The position numbers were made by a program, and so were the translations under genes. Under the pieces are notes generated by a model that saw only the letters and a list, made by a program, of their open reading frames with translations, was not told where the DNA came from and made no database searches. Below are positions 49,354 through 60,093 of a stretch of 64,000 nucleotides of DNA, one piece after another (position 1 is the first letter of the stretch; every line of letters begins with the position of its first letter). Source of the DNA: Haemophilus haemolyticus (lineage in GTDB: Bacteria > Pseudomonadota > Gammaproteobacteria > Enterobacterales > Pasteurellaceae); NCBI RefSeq assembly GCF_003493605.1, contig NZ_QQKA01000001.1:62001-126000 (forward strand), written 5' to 3'.

Positions 49354-50757
49354 ATGTCTAAAGTGGCATCAATTGTTGATGTATTACAAGGGAAAGTGGC
49401 GATTGGTGAAACCGTCACTGTGCGTGGTTGGGTGCGTACCCGTCGCGATTCTAAAGCAGGCTTATCTTTTTTAGCGGTTTATGACGGTTCTTGCTTTGAT
49501 CCAATTCAAGCAATTATTAATAACGATATTAAAAATTACGAAAGCGAAATTTTACGTTTAACAACAGGCTGTTCTGTGATTGTAACTGGTAAAGTCGTTG
49601 AATCACCTTCTGAAGGACAAGCCGTTGAATTACAAGCAGAAAAAGTGGAAGTGACAGGGTTTGTTGAAGATCCAGATACTTACCCAATGGCAGCAAAACG
49701 CCACTCTATCGAATATTTACGCGAAGTAGCTCACTTACGCCCTCGTACCAATATTATTGGTGCGGTCGCACGTGTTCGCCATTGTTTATCTCAAGCAATT
49801 CACCGTTTCTTCCATGAGCAAGGCTTCTACTGGGTGGCAACCCCATTAATTACTGCATCAGACACTGAAGGTGCAGGTGAAATGTTCCGTGTTTCTACAC
49901 TTGATTTAGAAAATCTTCCACGTGGTGAAAATGGAAAAGTGGATTTCAGCCAAGATTTCTTCGGTAAAGAATCATTTTTAACGGTTTCAGGCCAGTTAAA
50001 CGGCGAAACCTATGCTTGTGCATTAAGCAAAATTTATACTTTCGGCCCAACATTCCGTGCAGAAAACTCAAATACTACCCGTCACTTAGCTGAATTCTGG
50101 ATGGTTGAACCTGAAGTTGCATTTGCAACTTTAGCGGATAACGCAAAACTTGCAGAAGATATGTTGAAATACGTATTCCGAGCAGTATTGGCTGAGCGTA
50201 AAGACGACTTACAATTCTTTGAAAAACATGTAGATAAAGATGTTATTACGCGTCTAGAAAACTTTGTAAACTCGGATTTTGCGCAAATTGACTATACTGA
50301 CGCCATTGATGTGTTATTAAAATCTGGTAAGAAATTTGAATTCCCTGTTTCTTGGGGTATCGATCTTTCTTCTGAACACGAACGTTTCTTAGCGGAAGAA
50401 TATTTCAAATCACCAGTTGTTGTGAAAAACTATCCAAAAGACATTAAAGCATTCTATATGCGTTTAAATGATGATGGAAAAACTGTAGCAGCAATGGACG
50501 TGTTAGCACCAGGAATTGGTGAAATCATCGGTGGTTCACAACGTGAAGAACGTTTAGATGTGCTTGATAAACGTATGGAAGAAATGGGATTAAATCCAGA
50601 TGATTATTGGTGGTATCGCGATCTTCGTAAATACGGAAGCGTTCCACATTCTGGTTTTGGTCTTGGTTTTGAACGCTTAATTGTCTATGTAACTGGCGTG
50701 CAAAATATTCGTGATGTAATTCCATTCCCACGTGCGCCAAGAAATGCGAATTTCTAA
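49354..50757 (+). CDS. asnS: Asparaginyl-tRNA synthetase
   Basis: ATG 49354 ([15 protein letters not shown]) gives 467 aa, near the E. coli length, with AGAGG upstream. In-frame sequence before it does not match the family. The N-terminal OB fold ([15 protein letters not shown]) is followed by class II motifs ([48 protein letters not shown]). It is divergent from ribH and ends at a paired uptake-signal terminator. Confidence 0.97.
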   Translation: MSKVASIVDVLQGKVAIGETVTVRGWVRTRRDSKAGLSFLAVYDGSCFDPIQAIINNDIKNYESEILRLTTGCSVIVTGKVVESPSEGQAVELQAEKVEVTGFVEDPDTYPMAAKRHSIEYLREVAHLRPRTNIIGAVARVRHCLSQAIHRFFHEQGFYWVATPLITASDTEGAGEMFRVSTLDLENLPRGENGKVDFSQDFFGKESFLTVSGQLNGETYACALSKIYTFGPTFRAENSNTTRHLAEFWMVEPEVAFATLADNAKLAEDMLKYVFRAVLAERKDDLQFFEKHVDKDVITRLENFVNSDFAQIDYTDAIDVLLKSGKKFEFPVSWGIDLSSEHERFLAEEYFKSPVVVKNYPKDIKAFYMRLNDDGKTVAAMDVLAPGIGEIIGGSQREERLDVLDKRMEEMGLNPDDYWWYRDLRKYGSVPHSGFGLGFERLIVYVTGVQNIRDVIPFPRAPRNANF

Positions 50758-50778
50758 TTCAATTTAACTTTAATATTG

Positions 50779-50808
50779 ACCGCACTTACCTAAAAGTGCG
50801 GTTAATTT
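50779..50808 (+). terminator. Paired uptake-signal terminator after asnS
   Basis: ACCGCACTT (50779-50787) and AAGTGCGGT (50794-50802) inverted pair, followed by TTAATTTTTT. Confidence 0.85.
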
Positions 50809-50832
50809 TTTAAAAATTTTAAGGAAAGTAAA

Positions 50833-51522
50833 ATGGATAAAATTAAACAACTCTTTGCCAACAATTACAGTTGGGCGCAAAGAATGAAGGAAGAAAATTC
50901 TACTTACTTCAAAGAGCTTGCGGATCATCAAACGCCACATTATCTTTGGATTGGTTGCTCTGATAGCCGTGTGCCCGCTGAGAAATTAACGAATCTTGAA
51001 CCAGGTGAATTATTTGTTCACCGTAATGTTGCTAACCAAGTAATTCACACAGATTTTAATTGCCTTTCTGTTGTGCAATATGCCGTCGATGTGCTTAAAA
51101 TTGAACATATTATTATCTGTGGCCACACCAACTGCGGTGGTATTCATGCGGCGATGGCAGATAAAGATTTAGGGCTTATCAACAACTGGCTCCTTCATAT
51201 TCGTGATATTTGGTTTAAACACGGTCATCTTCTCGGTAAACTTTCCCCAGAAAAACGTGCCGATATGCTAACTAAAATTAACGTAGCGGAACAGGTTTAC
51301 AATCTAGGGCGCACATCAATTGTAAAAAGTGCTTGGGAACGCGGACAAAAACTCTCATTACACGGCTGGGTATATGATGTAAATGATGGATTTTTAGTGG
51401 ATCAAGGCGTAATGGCAACCAGTAGAGAAACCCTTGAAATTTCTTATCGAAACGCTATCGCTCGTTTATCAATACTTGATGAAGAAAATATTTTGAAAAA
51501 AGATCATCTTGAAAATATCTAA
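50833..51522 (+). CDS. can: Beta-carbonic anhydrase
   Basis: The enzyme interconverts CO2 and bicarbonate. The 229-aa protein has zinc ligands C42, H98 and C101, with D44-R46 (CSDSR). It also has W39 and R64, residues of the non-catalytic bicarbonate site known for the H. influenzae type II enzyme, in which bicarbonate binding shifts D44 onto zinc and inhibits it. AAGGAAAG lies upstream. It is convergent with uup across a shared hairpin. Confidence 0.96.
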   Translation: MDKIKQLFANNYSWAQRMKEENSTYFKELADHQTPHYLWIGCSDSRVPAEKLTNLEPGELFVHRNVANQVIHTDFNCLSVVQYAVDVLKIEHIIICGHTNCGGIHAAMADKDLGLINNWLLHIRDIWFKHGHLLGKLSPEKRADMLTKINVAEQVYNLGRTSIVKSAWERGQKLSLHGWVYDVNDGFLVDQGVMATSRETLEISYRNAIARLSILDEENILKKDHLENI

Positions 51523-51526
51523 AGAA

Positions 51527-51552
51527 AACGCCCTTTCGGGCGTTATTTTTTT
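51527..51552. terminator. Bidirectional terminator between can and uup
   Basis: ACGCCC/GGGCGT stem with TTTC loop, then T7 on the plus strand. Confidence 0.85.
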
Positions 51553-53494
51553 AAGATTTACCGTCAGCCAAATTTTTCTTTTCTTCCAATTCTTCCCAGC
51601 GTAAAAATGTTGTTTCTAATTCGGCTTCAGTATCCGCCAATGCTTTTAATTTAGCGTCGGTAATATCATGAGCCTGTTGGAAAAATGCTGGATCGGCTAT
51701 TTCAGTTTGAAGTACGGTAATTTTAGTTTCTAATTCTTCCAATAGTTGTGGAAGTTGTTCTAGCTCACGTTGTTCTTTATAAGAAAGTTTTACTGATTTC
51801 GGCTTAGAAGTGCGGTCATTTTTCACCGCACTTTCTTCTTTTTGCACTTCCGTTTTCTTCGCTTTAGCCTGTTCTTCTGTTACTTTGCTTGCCCAGAAAT
51901 TGGCTTGTTGCTGTTTCGCATCAAAGAATCCTCCCACATACTTATTCAAACGTCCTTCGCCTTCAAATAAATAACATTCTGTGGCAGTATTATCAATAAA
52001 TTGACGGTCGTGGCTCACAATTAACAATGTGCCTTGATAATCAGTCAAAATTTCTTCTAAAAGCTCCAATGTTTCTACATCAAGGTCATTGGTCGGTTCG
52101 TCAAGAATCAATAAATTATTTGGTTTGAGCAACAATTTTGCGAGTAATAAACGATTTCGTTCTCCTCCCGATAAGGCTTTAACTGGCGTCATTGCTCGTT
52201 TTGGTGGGAATAAGAAATCTTGCAAATACCCTAGCACATGGCGTTTTACACCATTGACTTCAATATCTTGTTTACCATCTGCCACATTATCCATTACAGT
52301 TTTTTCAGGATCTAAATCAGCACGGTATTGGTCAAAATAAGCAATCTCTAATTTGGTACCACAACGAATTTTGCCAGATGTAGGTTGAATTTCCCCCAGC
52401 AATAATTTAATGAACGTGGTTTTCCCACAACCATTTGCCCCAACAAGCGCAATTTTGTCGCCACGTAAAATCGTTGTTGAAAAATCTTTTAACAAGGTTT
52501 TTCCTGCGATTTCGTAACTCACATCTTCCATTTCAAAGACAATTTTGCCTGAACGACTTGAGGTATCTAACTGTAATTTGGCTGTTCCCATTACGTCATG
52601 GCGTTGGCGGCGTTCCTCACGCATCGCTTTTAATGCACGCACTCGCCCTTCATTTCTTGTACGGCGAGCCTTGATACCTTGGCGAATCCAGACTTCTTCC
52701 TGTGCAAGACGTTTATCAAATAATTCATTCTGCAAAGCTTCAACGCGTAGATTTTCTTCTTTCGTGGTTAAATATAAATCATAATTGCCTGGATAAGACC
52801 GCAATTGACCGCGATCCAAATCCACAATGCGTGTTGCCATTTTTCGAATAAAAGAACGGTCATGGGAAATAAATACAATACTACCTTGAAAATCCAATAA
52901 GAAATTTTCCAACCATTCAATAGCTTCCACATCCAAGTGGTTAGTTGGTTCATCAAGTAATAACACATCAGGATCGCATACCAATGCGCGTGCTAATGCT
53001 GCTTTACGTAACCAACCGCCCGAAAGTGCGGATAATTTTATGTTTGGATTCAAGCCTAGTTTTAACAATACTTCATTGATTTTATTTTCAAATCGCCAGC
53101 CATCGGCGTGTTCTAATTTGGCTTGAACCTGTTCTAATTGAGTTAAAATTTGATCACTGTAATTTTCTTCCAACTGAACAGAAATATGATGATATTCTTT
53201 CAATAAATCCGTTAAATGCCCCACACCTTCCGCAACATAATCAAAAATATTGCCTTGCGCATTACGCGGTGGGTCTTGTTCTAAACGAGAAACCACAAGA
53301 TCTTTTTCGTATTGGGTTTTACCATCATCCATGAGCACATCGCCTGCGATGATTTTCAATAAAGTTGATTTACCTGCGCCGTTACGCCCAACTAAACAAA
53401 CGCGTTCATTCGGTTCAATATGTAATTCTGCGTGATCTAACAAAGGTGCATCACTAAAGGAAAGGTATCCATTGGTTAAACTAATTAATGCCAC
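51551..53494 (-). CDS. uup: ABC-F ATPase Uup
   Basis: Uup is a soluble tandem ABC ATPase acting on the ribosome/replication interface; loss raises precise excision of transposons in E. coli. The 647-aa protein has Walker A GRNGAGKST (36-44) and GANGCGKTT (about 350), two LSGG signatures (LSALSGGWLRKAAL, ALSGGERNRLLL), and a C-terminal coiled-coil domain (after 560) with DNA-binding character. The inverted uptake signals at 51808-51833 lie within its linker coding region. Confidence 0.93.
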   Translation of the reverse strand: MALISLTNGYLSFSDAPLLDHAELHIEPNERVCLVGRNGAGKSTLLKIIAGDVLMDDGKTQYEKDLVVSRLEQDPPRNAQGNIFDYVAEGVGHLTDLLKEYHHISVQLEENYSDQILTQLEQVQAKLEHADGWRFENKINEVLLKLGLNPNIKLSALSGGWLRKAALARALVCDPDVLLLDEPTNHLDVEAIEWLENFLLDFQGSIVFISHDRSFIRKMATRIVDLDRGQLRSYPGNYDLYLTTKEENLRVEALQNELFDKRLAQEEVWIRQGIKARRTRNEGRVRALKAMREERRQRHDVMGTAKLQLDTSSRSGKIVFEMEDVSYEIAGKTLLKDFSTTILRGDKIALVGANGCGKTTFIKLLLGEIQPTSGKIRCGTKLEIAYFDQYRADLDPEKTVMDNVADGKQDIEVNGVKRHVLGYLQDFLFPPKRAMTPVKALSGGERNRLLLAKLLLKPNNLLILDEPTNDLDVETLELLEEILTDYQGTLLIVSHDRQFIDNTATECYLFEGEGRLNKYVGGFFDAKQQQANFWASKVTEEQAKAKKTEVQKEESAVKNDRTSKPKSVKLSYKEQRELEQLPQLLEELETKITVLQTEIADPAFFQQAHDITDAKLKALADTEAELETTFLRWEELEEKKNLADGKS

Positions 53495-53587
53495 AACTGC
53501 CCCATAAAAATTCAGTGAAAATTAACCGCGCTATTCTATACGGTTTGCATAAAAAATCCCATCAATTCGATGGGATTCTCTATTAAA

Positions 53588-54973
53588 TCAAAGTTGTTGA
53601 TATACCCGCAATGCGTGCGCATCCGACATGCCTGCAATATAATCGCAAATAATCCGTTTCTTCCCTTTTTCTGGTGCATTACGCCAACGATTTGCAGTAT
53701 TTCGCGGTAATAAACGCTCCGGATCAGATTCAAAAATTTGGAACATTTCTGTCAACATTCTCTGCCCTTTATATTCGATTCGTTGAGTATCCACATTGCG
53801 AATAACATAATCCCAAACGAATTTTTTAAATACACCAAGTGCAGCAATCACTTCAGGTGGCAGCTCTGCGTTATAACGTAACAATGGTTCATCAAAATTT
53901 GCCGTTAATTTCCACCGCACATTGGTAATAAAAAAGTTAACCAATGCGCCAATAGCTTGTTTTCGCTCAAAATGTTTATCAGAGAAAAGTCGTTGGCTAA
54001 TTGAATCAATGTTTTCATGCAACCAAGCTGATGGAATTTGTTTTAATGCGGAATGCGCCGCTTGCCATTGATGAGGATTGACAACGCCGGTCACAATGGC
54101 ATCTTCTAAATCATGCACGCCATAGGCAATATCATCTGCCAATTCCATAATGCTGCAATCCAGAGATTTAAACCGAGTATGTAAAGATTCAGTTGGATTT
54201 TCCCGCACTTTTTTAAATTGACAGAATAAAGTGCAGTCATTTTCAGAAAGATTTTCCAGCAACCAATTAAACATTTTTAAATCATCGCGGAAAATGCCTT
54301 TTCCTGGAATCCAATCATGAATACGCACAAAACGCGGATCAATATTGCGAGAAAAATTAAGTTCTGCATATTGAGGCGAGGCTACATCTAACAACGCGGG
54401 ATATTTCACTACACCCAATAGTGTTCTACGTGTTAGATTCATCCCTGCATTTTCAGTGTAAGGCTCAAGTTTCGTTAAAATTCTAAAGGTTTGTGCATTA
54501 CCTTCAAAACCGCCCTGCTCTGCCATCATATAATTTAATGCCGTTTCGCCACCATGCCCAAAAGGTGGATGCCCAATATCATGCGCAAAACACAAACTTT
54601 CGATAAGATCGTTGCTCGGCAATAAAGGTTTCAACTGCTTTTGTAACTCATTTTTATCAATATTTAATGTTTGCGAAAGGCTTTCAAAGGTTTCTAAAAA
54701 TTTAAGCTGTGCAACGAGACTACTACCAATCTGTGCGACTTCTAAAGAATGAGTTAAGCGAGTGCGATAAAAATCATTTTCGCCAATTGCGTGAATTTGG
54801 GTTTTTGCTTGCAAGCAACGAAAGGCGGCAGAATGTAAAATTCGCCCGCGATCACGACGAAATGGTGGACGATTATCTTTTTCGCGTGGAGGATCAGGAA
54901 GAAAACGTTCTGTCCAAGAAGAATCAATGATAAGTGGTTTCATATCGCTTTGTTTTATTTCGTTTTTCTGCAT
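53588..54973 (-). CDS. dgt: dGTPase-like HD-domain triphosphohydrolase
   Basis: This HD-domain nucleotide hydrolase has the metal residues in TRLTHSLEV and [16 protein letters not shown], and a third in [17 protein letters not shown]. It belongs to the Dgt-like family that hydrolyses dNTPs to nucleosides and triphosphate. ATG 54973 gives 461 aa; an ATG at 54943 ([15 protein letters not shown]) is equally possible, and neither has a strong ribosome site. Whether it prefers dGTP is unknown. Confidence 0.88.
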   Translation of the reverse strand: MQKNEIKQSDMKPLIIDSSWTERFLPDPPREKDNRPPFRRDRGRILHSAAFRCLQAKTQIHAIGENDFYRTRLTHSLEVAQIGSSLVAQLKFLETFESLSQTLNIDKNELQKQLKPLLPSNDLIESLCFAHDIGHPPFGHGGETALNYMMAEQGGFEGNAQTFRILTKLEPYTENAGMNLTRRTLLGVVKYPALLDVASPQYAELNFSRNIDPRFVRIHDWIPGKGIFRDDLKMFNWLLENLSENDCTLFCQFKKVRENPTESLHTRFKSLDCSIMELADDIAYGVHDLEDAIVTGVVNPHQWQAAHSALKQIPSAWLHENIDSISQRLFSDKHFERKQAIGALVNFFITNVRWKLTANFDEPLLRYNAELPPEVIAALGVFKKFVWDYVIRNVDTQRIEYKGQRMLTEMFQIFESDPERLLPRNTANRWRNAPEKGKKRIICDYIAGMSDAHALRVYQQL

Positions 54974-55065
54974 TATCTAATCATTTAGCGCAAAAAACAA
55001 CCGCACTTTATCTAGAACAAACACAATCTAGAATAAATAAAGTGCGATTTAATTTTTATTGATAT

Positions 55066-55761
55066 TTAAACAAAGAAATAAATGAGCTTAAATACAAATG
55101 GGGCGAGAATAGAACTAATAATCCCACAAAGCACGAGAGAAATAGAACTGTAACTGCCTGCGGTTGGGTTGGTTTCCATACAACTTACTGTACCAAGTGC
55201 GTGAGATACTGCCCCGACAGATAATCCAATCGCTTCTTGATGTTTAACGCGTAATTTTTTCAACACTAAATAACCAAATACAGAGCCTTGCAAGCCTGCA
55301 ACAACAACCCCAACTGCAGTAACGGCAGGGATTCCCCCTAGATTATGTGAAACTTCCATCGCGATTGGTGTAGTGATTGATTTTGGTAATACCGTCGCCA
55401 CCATTTCAGGCGATGCGCCAAGTATGAGCGCTAACACCGCCCCGCTTAACATCGAGAAAAAAGAGGCGATCACCACAATAGATAAAATAATTTTCCATTG
55501 TTTGGCGATTTGGCGAAGTTGTTCATAAAGAGGTAATGCAAGAGCAACGATACTCAAGCCTAGTAGATTATTAATAGGCGCATTTCCTGCCATATAATCA
55601 TCATAAGGAATCTTGCCTATCACTAAAATCACAACCAAAATTAATACTGTTAAAATAAAAGTATTAAAAATCATTGATTTCCAACGTTTGCTAATTTGCA
55701 GTGCAAGCCAAAATCCGAAAATTGTCAAAAATGTATAAAGATAAATAATGTACTGCTGCAT
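55066..55761 (-). CDS. yohK: LrgB/YohK-family membrane protein
   Basis: The LrgB-type protein has motifs VALALPLYEQLRQI, PKSITTPIAMEVSHNLGGIPAVTA and SHALGTVSCMETNPTAGSYSS, and seven or eight helices. ATG 55761 gives 231 aa, the YohK length; the region upstream (GGGAAAG) then serves as ribosome site. LrgA/LrgB pairs modulate autolysis or transport small acids such as pyruvate in other bacteria. It lies 20 bp after yohJ. Confidence 0.87.
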   Translation of the reverse strand: MQQYIIYLYTFLTIFGFWLALQISKRWKSMIFNTFILTVLILVVILVIGKIPYDDYMAGNAPINNLLGLSIVALALPLYEQLRQIAKQWKIILSIVVIASFFSMLSGAVLALILGASPEMVATVLPKSITTPIAMEVSHNLGGIPAVTAVGVVVAGLQGSVFGYLVLKKLRVKHQEAIGLSVGAVSHALGTVSCMETNPTAGSYSSISLVLCGIISSILAPFVFKLIYFFV

Positions 55762-55781
55762 ATAAAACTTTCCCACTATAA

Positions 55782-56213
55782 TTAAGCTGATTCATTCATT
55801 TGTTTGGCTTGATTCTCACGGCGCTTAACCACTTTTTTACGCTTGTGTGTAAAAGATTGTAAATGGAATAAATGATTCCCTAACAAGCCCATGATGACCA
55901 AAGTTACGCAAGTGCTGACAACATTAGGAATCAATAAAATATTCACTTGTTCTATTAATAAATCTGAATATTTAATGATTCCAACACTTACCGGCACAAA
56001 AAGCACCGCCATAAAACGAATCAATAAGCTCGCGCCTAAATAAATCCAATCTAAATGAATTAATCGTGTCGTTAAACCTAAAAAGAGCAATAATAATCCC
56101 CAAATACTTCCAGGTACACCGGCAGGCACATAATGAGCGATAAGATTTCCGAGATATAACATAATGTACAAAATGACCAACGAACGGGCCAATAAAAATG
56201 ATTTTTGAATCAT
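55782..56213 (-). CDS. yohJ: LrgA/YohJ-family membrane protein (holin-like)
   Basis: The 143-aa protein with four hydrophobic segments has [20 protein letters not shown] and [17 protein letters not shown], the LrgA/CidA hallmarks. ATG 56213 is preceded by AAAAAAGG six bases away; the ATG nine codons upstream lacks one. It forms a pair with yohK. The basic tail after residue 120 is variable. Confidence 0.88.
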   Translation of the reverse strand: MIQKSFLLARSLVILYIMLYLGNLIAHYVPAGVPGSIWGLLLLFLGLTTRLIHLDWIYLGASLLIRFMAVLFVPVSVGIIKYSDLLIEQVNILLIPNVVSTCVTLVIMGLLGNHLFHLQSFTHKRKKVVKRRENQAKQMNESA

Positions 56214-56330
56214 ATACAACCTTTTTTCAACTATTTTCATAATGTTTCAAAATTATTTTACGCTTTTTTTTTCTGAATTGACCAGTTTTTTTCGGTAAAA
56301 TAACCAGACTTAGATCAAGAACCTTGCAAA

Positions 56331-56825
56331 ATGATAAATCGAAAATCGCTATTGGCTATTTTATTACTAATTTTTACCGCACTTTCTGCGTGCTCTAGTG
56401 AAGAAAATACTTGTCGTGTCGTTGGCATTAGTGACGGCGATACGCTTACCTGCCTTGCTAAAAATAATCGACAAATCAAAGTGCGACTAGCTGAAATTGA
56501 TGCGCCAGAGAAAAAACAAGCTTTTGGACAAAAATCTAAAAAAGCATTGTCTGATATGGTTTATCTCCGTGATGTACGTCTTTCTTTAAAAGGTCAAGAT
56601 CGCTATCAACGCACATTGGCGATTGTTTATTATCAAGATAAAAATATTAATTTAGAAATGGTTAAACGAGGTATGGCATGGGCTTATAAGCAATATTCCC
56701 ATGATCCGATTTATCTTCAAGCGCAAGAAAATGCACAAGCCAAACGAATTGGTCTTTGGGTGGACAATAATCCGATTGAACCAAGTCAATGGCGCAGACA
56801 AGAGAAAAATCAATATGGCTTTTGA
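56331..56825 (+). CDS. Staphylococcal-nuclease-like lipoprotein
   Basis: The 164-aa protein has a lipoprotein signal (LSAC, C21), so the nuclease faces the periplasm or cell surface. Catalytic residues correspond to micrococcal nuclease: R52, E60 and R94, with metal ligands D35 and D40-region T. A role in nutrient DNA breakdown or in DNA uptake has been suggested for such enzymes; that is inference. It overlaps csdA by 11 bases. Confidence 0.88.
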   Translation: MINRKSLLAILLLIFTALSACSSEENTCRVVGISDGDTLTCLAKNNRQIKVRLAEIDAPEKKQAFGQKSKKALSDMVYLRDVRLSLKGQDRYQRTLAIVYYQDKNINLEMVKRGMAWAYKQYSHDPIYLQAQENAQAKRIGLWVDNNPIEPSQWRRQEKNQYGF

Positions 56826-58014
56826 TTATCAAACGTTCCGTCAAGAATTTCCCTATTTCCAACGTGAAGATTCTGTTGTTTATTTAGATAACGCCGCTAC
56901 CGCGTTGAAACCTCAAGTGTTAATTGATCGCACCGCCGAATTTTATGCTTCTGCCGGTTCAGTACATCGTAGCCAATATGATGCGACCCAAACAGCACAA
57001 TATGAACAGGCTCGCACACAGGTTAAAGAATGGGTTAATGCAGAAGATAAACGTGCTGTTATTTGGACGTCGGGCACAACTCACGCGATTAACTTAGTGG
57101 CAAATGGATTACTACCACAATTAAACGCAGAAGATGAAATTCTGGTTAGCCAAGCAGATCATCATGCTAATTTTGTCACTTGGCACGAAACGGCGAAAAA
57201 GTGCGGTACAAAAATTCGAGTTTTACCGATTTTAGATAATTGGCTAATTGATGAAAATACGCTTATTTCCGCCCTTTCTGAAAAAACTAAACTCGTTGCA
57301 CTGAATTTTGTTTCAAATGTCACGGGCACAGAACAGCCGATTAAACGCCTGATTCACCTTATCAAAAAACATAGTAATGCCTTGGTTTTAGTGGATGCAG
57401 CACAAGCGATTAGTCATATTAAAATCGATTTACAAGATTTAGATTCGGATTTCCTCGCATTTTCTGCCCATAAAATTTATGGCCCAAATGGGCTTGGCGT
57501 TTTAACAGGAAAATTGACCGCACTTTCTCAACTTCAACCGCTCTTTTTCGGTGGAAAAATGGTTGATCGTGTATCAAATGATCGTATTACTTTTGCCGAA
57601 TTGCCTTATCGTTTAGAAGCAGGCACACCCAATATTGCTGGGGTTATTGTCTTTAATGCTGTGCTGGATTGGCTACAAAAATGGGATTTTACGGCAGCAG
57701 AACAGCACGCCATATCCTTGGCTGAATTTGTCAAAGTGCGGTTAAAATCTTACGAGAATTGCCGATTATTCAATTCCCCTCAACCAAGCACTGTCGTTTG
57801 CTTTATATTTGACGGCATTGACTGTTCCGATCTTTCTACACTTTTGAGCGAACAAAATATTGCACTTCGTGTGGGCGAACATTGCGCCCAACCTTATTTA
57901 GCACGCTTAGGCGAACGCACCACATTACGCCTATCTTTTGCCCCTTATAATACACAGGAAGATGTAGAGGAATTTTTTACCGCCTTAGACAAAGCACTGG
58001 ATTTATTACAATGA
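56815..58014 (+). CDS. csdA: Cysteine desulfurase of the CsdA/SufS group
   Basis: ATG 56815 gives 399 aa (MAFDYQTFRQEFPYF). The PLP lysine is K220 in AFSAHKIYGP, and the persulfide cysteine is C357 in RVGEHCAQPY. It takes sulfur from cysteine and passes it to CsdE. The start lies within the 3' end of the nuclease gene. It overlaps csdE by four bases. A longer in-frame N-terminus overlapping the nuclease is rejected. Confidence 0.93.
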   Translation: MAFDYQTFRQEFPYFQREDSVVYLDNAATALKPQVLIDRTAEFYASAGSVHRSQYDATQTAQYEQARTQVKEWVNAEDKRAVIWTSGTTHAINLVANGLLPQLNAEDEILVSQADHHANFVTWHETAKKCGTKIRVLPILDNWLIDENTLISALSEKTKLVALNFVSNVTGTEQPIKRLIHLIKKHSNALVLVDAAQAISHIKIDLQDLDSDFLAFSAHKIYGPNGLGVLTGKLTALSQLQPLFFGGKMVDRVSNDRITFAELPYRLEAGTPNIAGVIVFNAVLDWLQKWDFTAAEQHAISLAEFVKVRLKSYENCRLFNSPQPSTVVCFIFDGIDCSDLSTLLSEQNIALRVGEHCAQPYLARLGERTTLRLSFAPYNTQEDVEEFFTALDKALDLLQ

Positions 58015-58391
58015 TAGAACAATTAAAACAAGCTAAAAATTGGGAAGATCGCTATCGCCTGATTATTCAAGCTGGCAAAAATTTACCTCGACCAAACGAT
58101 GATAAACTCGCTCAAATGCAACCCATTACTGGCTGCGAAGCACAAATGTGGTTTCAAATTATTCCTAAAAATGACCGCACTTTTCAATTCAACGGATTTA
58201 GCGAAGCCAGAATTATGAATGGCTTGCTTTGGATTTTACTCAATCAAATCAATGGCAAAACAGCGGATGAATTGAATAAATTTGATATTACTGCCTTTTT
58301 TAGCGAGCTCGGCATTTCACAACGTTTAAGCGAAACACGTTTAAACGGCTTAAACCAAATCGGACAGCAATTAAAAAATTTATGTATTTAA
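58011..58391 (+). CDS. csdE: SufE/CsdE-family sulfur acceptor
   Basis: The 126-aa SufE-fold protein has the acceptor cysteine C42 in ITGCEAQMW. It receives persulfide from CsdA. The four-base overlap with csdA (ATGA) matches the pairing seen in E. coli csdAE. It overlaps the next gene by 10 bases. Confidence 0.92.
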   Translation: MIEQLKQAKNWEDRYRLIIQAGKNLPRPNDDKLAQMQPITGCEAQMWFQIIPKNDRTFQFNGFSEARIMNGLLWILLNQINGKTADELNKFDITAFFSELGISQRLSETRLNGLNQIGQQLKNLCI

Positions 58392-59167
58392 TCGAGACCT
58401 ATTTTCGCCTGATTGCCCTTGAAAATAACATTGAATCGCAAAGCCGTTTACTTAATGCGGTGATCGATCAATGGCGGTATAACGGGCAAATTATCGGACG
58501 TGAAATTCCTTTATATTTAGCGGAAGAAGATGGCGCACAAGGCTTTGCTATGCGTGTCATTTGCCCTGAGCAAGATAGTCTTTTCCCGCAAAATAATAAC
58601 GCAGAAGTGAATCTAGCATTACAAGAAGCTGAAAAGTGCGGTGTAATTTTTTATGGTTTTCAACTTGTGGGTGATGATTTCAATTCAGATCAAACGGCAG
58701 AAAATGCATCACCAGCTTGGCAAGTGCTTTACACAACCCATTTACAAAGTTGCTCACCGATTCATAGCGGAGAAAATTTCGCACCAATCCCTTTATATAA
58801 ACAGTTGAAAAATCAACCGCACTTAAGCCAAGATCTGATTAAATGGCAAGAGAATTGGCAAGCCTGCGATCAACTACAAATGAATGGTGCGGTATTAGAA
58901 CAACAATCTTTAGTAGAAATTTCTGAGCTTCAAAGCACGCTTTCAAAACATGGGCGTTATTTAGCACAAGAAATAGAAAAAGAAACAGGCATACCGACTT
59001 ACTATTATTTATATCGTGTAGGTGGGCAATCTTTAGAATCTGAAAAGTCCCGTTGCTGCCCTTCTTGTGGTGCAAACTGGGCATTAAAAGACGCGATTTT
59101 TGATACCTTTCATTTTAAATGCGATACCTGTCGATTAGTTTCGAATCTATCGTGGAATTTTTTGTAA
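58382..59167 (+). CDS. Zinc-ribbon protein of the DUF2310 family
   Basis: The 261-aa protein ends with a zinc ribbon (CCPSCGANW near 228-236 and KCDTC near 249-253), consistent with nucleic-acid binding. The rest has no recognised catalytic motif. It is cotranscribed with csdAE through a 10-base overlap, which suggests a link to sulfur transfer or cysteine persulfide use; that is inference. It matches the DUF2310 layout in size and position. Confidence 0.8.
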   Translation: MYLIETYFRLIALENNIESQSRLLNAVIDQWRYNGQIIGREIPLYLAEEDGAQGFAMRVICPEQDSLFPQNNNAEVNLALQEAEKCGVIFYGFQLVGDDFNSDQTAENASPAWQVLYTTHLQSCSPIHSGENFAPIPLYKQLKNQPHLSQDLIKWQENWQACDQLQMNGAVLEQQSLVEISELQSTLSKHGRYLAQEIEKETGIPTYYYLYRVGGQSLESEKSRCCPSCGANWALKDAIFDTFHFKCDTCRLVSNLSWNFL

Positions 59168-59221
59168 GTAATTTATAAAGTGTCGAAATTTGTAAAACTC
59201 GAATACTTAATCGGAGAAAAG

Positions 59222-60061
59222 ATGAATTATCAAGACAACAGCTTAAAATCCTTAAAACTCGGTCAAAAAACAGAATATGCCTCTCAATATGACCGCAATT
59301 TACTACAGCCTGTGCCACGTGCGTTAAATCGTGATGGATTGGGCATTACTCAAAACCAACCATTTACTATCGGCGCCGATATTTGGACGGCTTATGAAAT
59401 CTCTTGGCTCAACGAAAAAGGCTTGCCACAAGTGGCTATCGCAGACATTTATCTGGATTATCAAAGCCAAAATTTGATTGAATCAAAAAGTTTTAAACTT
59501 TATTTAAATAGCTTCAATCAAAGCAAATTTGCCGACTTCAATACCGTTCAACAAACTATGCAACGCGATTTAAGCGAATGTTCGCAAGGCGATGTAAAAG
59601 TGCGGTTAAATCCAGTGGCAGTTTACGATTCTCAAAAAATTGATCACTTACAAGGTGATTGCATTGATGAACAAGATATTGAAATTACCAGCTACGAATT
59701 TAACGCTGATTGGCTGAAAGATTGCGTATCTGATGAAATTGTCGAAGAAAAATTAGTCAGCCATTTATTGAAATCTAACTGCCTCATTACTAATCAGCCA
59801 GACTGGGGAACGTTACATATTCACTATATTGGTAAAAAAATCGATCACGAAAAATTATTGCGTTACGTTGTATCGTTCCGTCAACACAATGAATTCCACG
59901 AACAATGTGTCGAACGTATTTTTTGCGATTTAATGCACTACGCAAAACCAGAAAAACTCACTGTTTACGCGCGCTATACTCGTCGTGGCGGATTAGACAT
60001 TAATCCATTCCGCTCTAATTTTGAGAATTTACCTGAAAATTTAAGATTAGCGAGACAATAA
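59222..60061 (+). CDS. queF: NADPH-dependent 7-cyano-7-deazaguanine reductase
   Basis: QueF makes preQ1 in queuosine biosynthesis. ATG 59222 gives 279 aa, a type II (two-domain) enzyme. The QueF motif [14 protein letters not shown] lies at 87-100, and the nucleophile C187 and D194 are in [12 protein letters not shown], matching C190/D197 of E. coli. An upstream in-frame start is rejected; CGGAGAAAAG lies before ATG 59222. Confidence 0.95.
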   Translation: MNYQDNSLKSLKLGQKTEYASQYDRNLLQPVPRALNRDGLGITQNQPFTIGADIWTAYEISWLNEKGLPQVAIADIYLDYQSQNLIESKSFKLYLNSFNQSKFADFNTVQQTMQRDLSECSQGDVKVRLNPVAVYDSQKIDHLQGDCIDEQDIEITSYEFNADWLKDCVSDEIVEEKLVSHLLKSNCLITNQPDWGTLHIHYIGKKIDHEKLLRYVVSFRQHNEFHEQCVERIFCDLMHYAKPEKLTVYARYTRRGGLDINPFRSNFENLPENLRLARQ

Positions 60062-60063
60062 AA

Positions 60064-60092
60064 AAATGCGGTGAGATTTCACCGCATTTTTC
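60064..60092. terminator. Bidirectional terminator between queF and tyrA
   Basis: AAATGCGGTGA/TCACCGCATTT inverted repeat with T-rich flanks. It has the look of a paired uptake signal with the G lost from both copies. Confidence 0.8.
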
Positions 60093-60093
60093 C

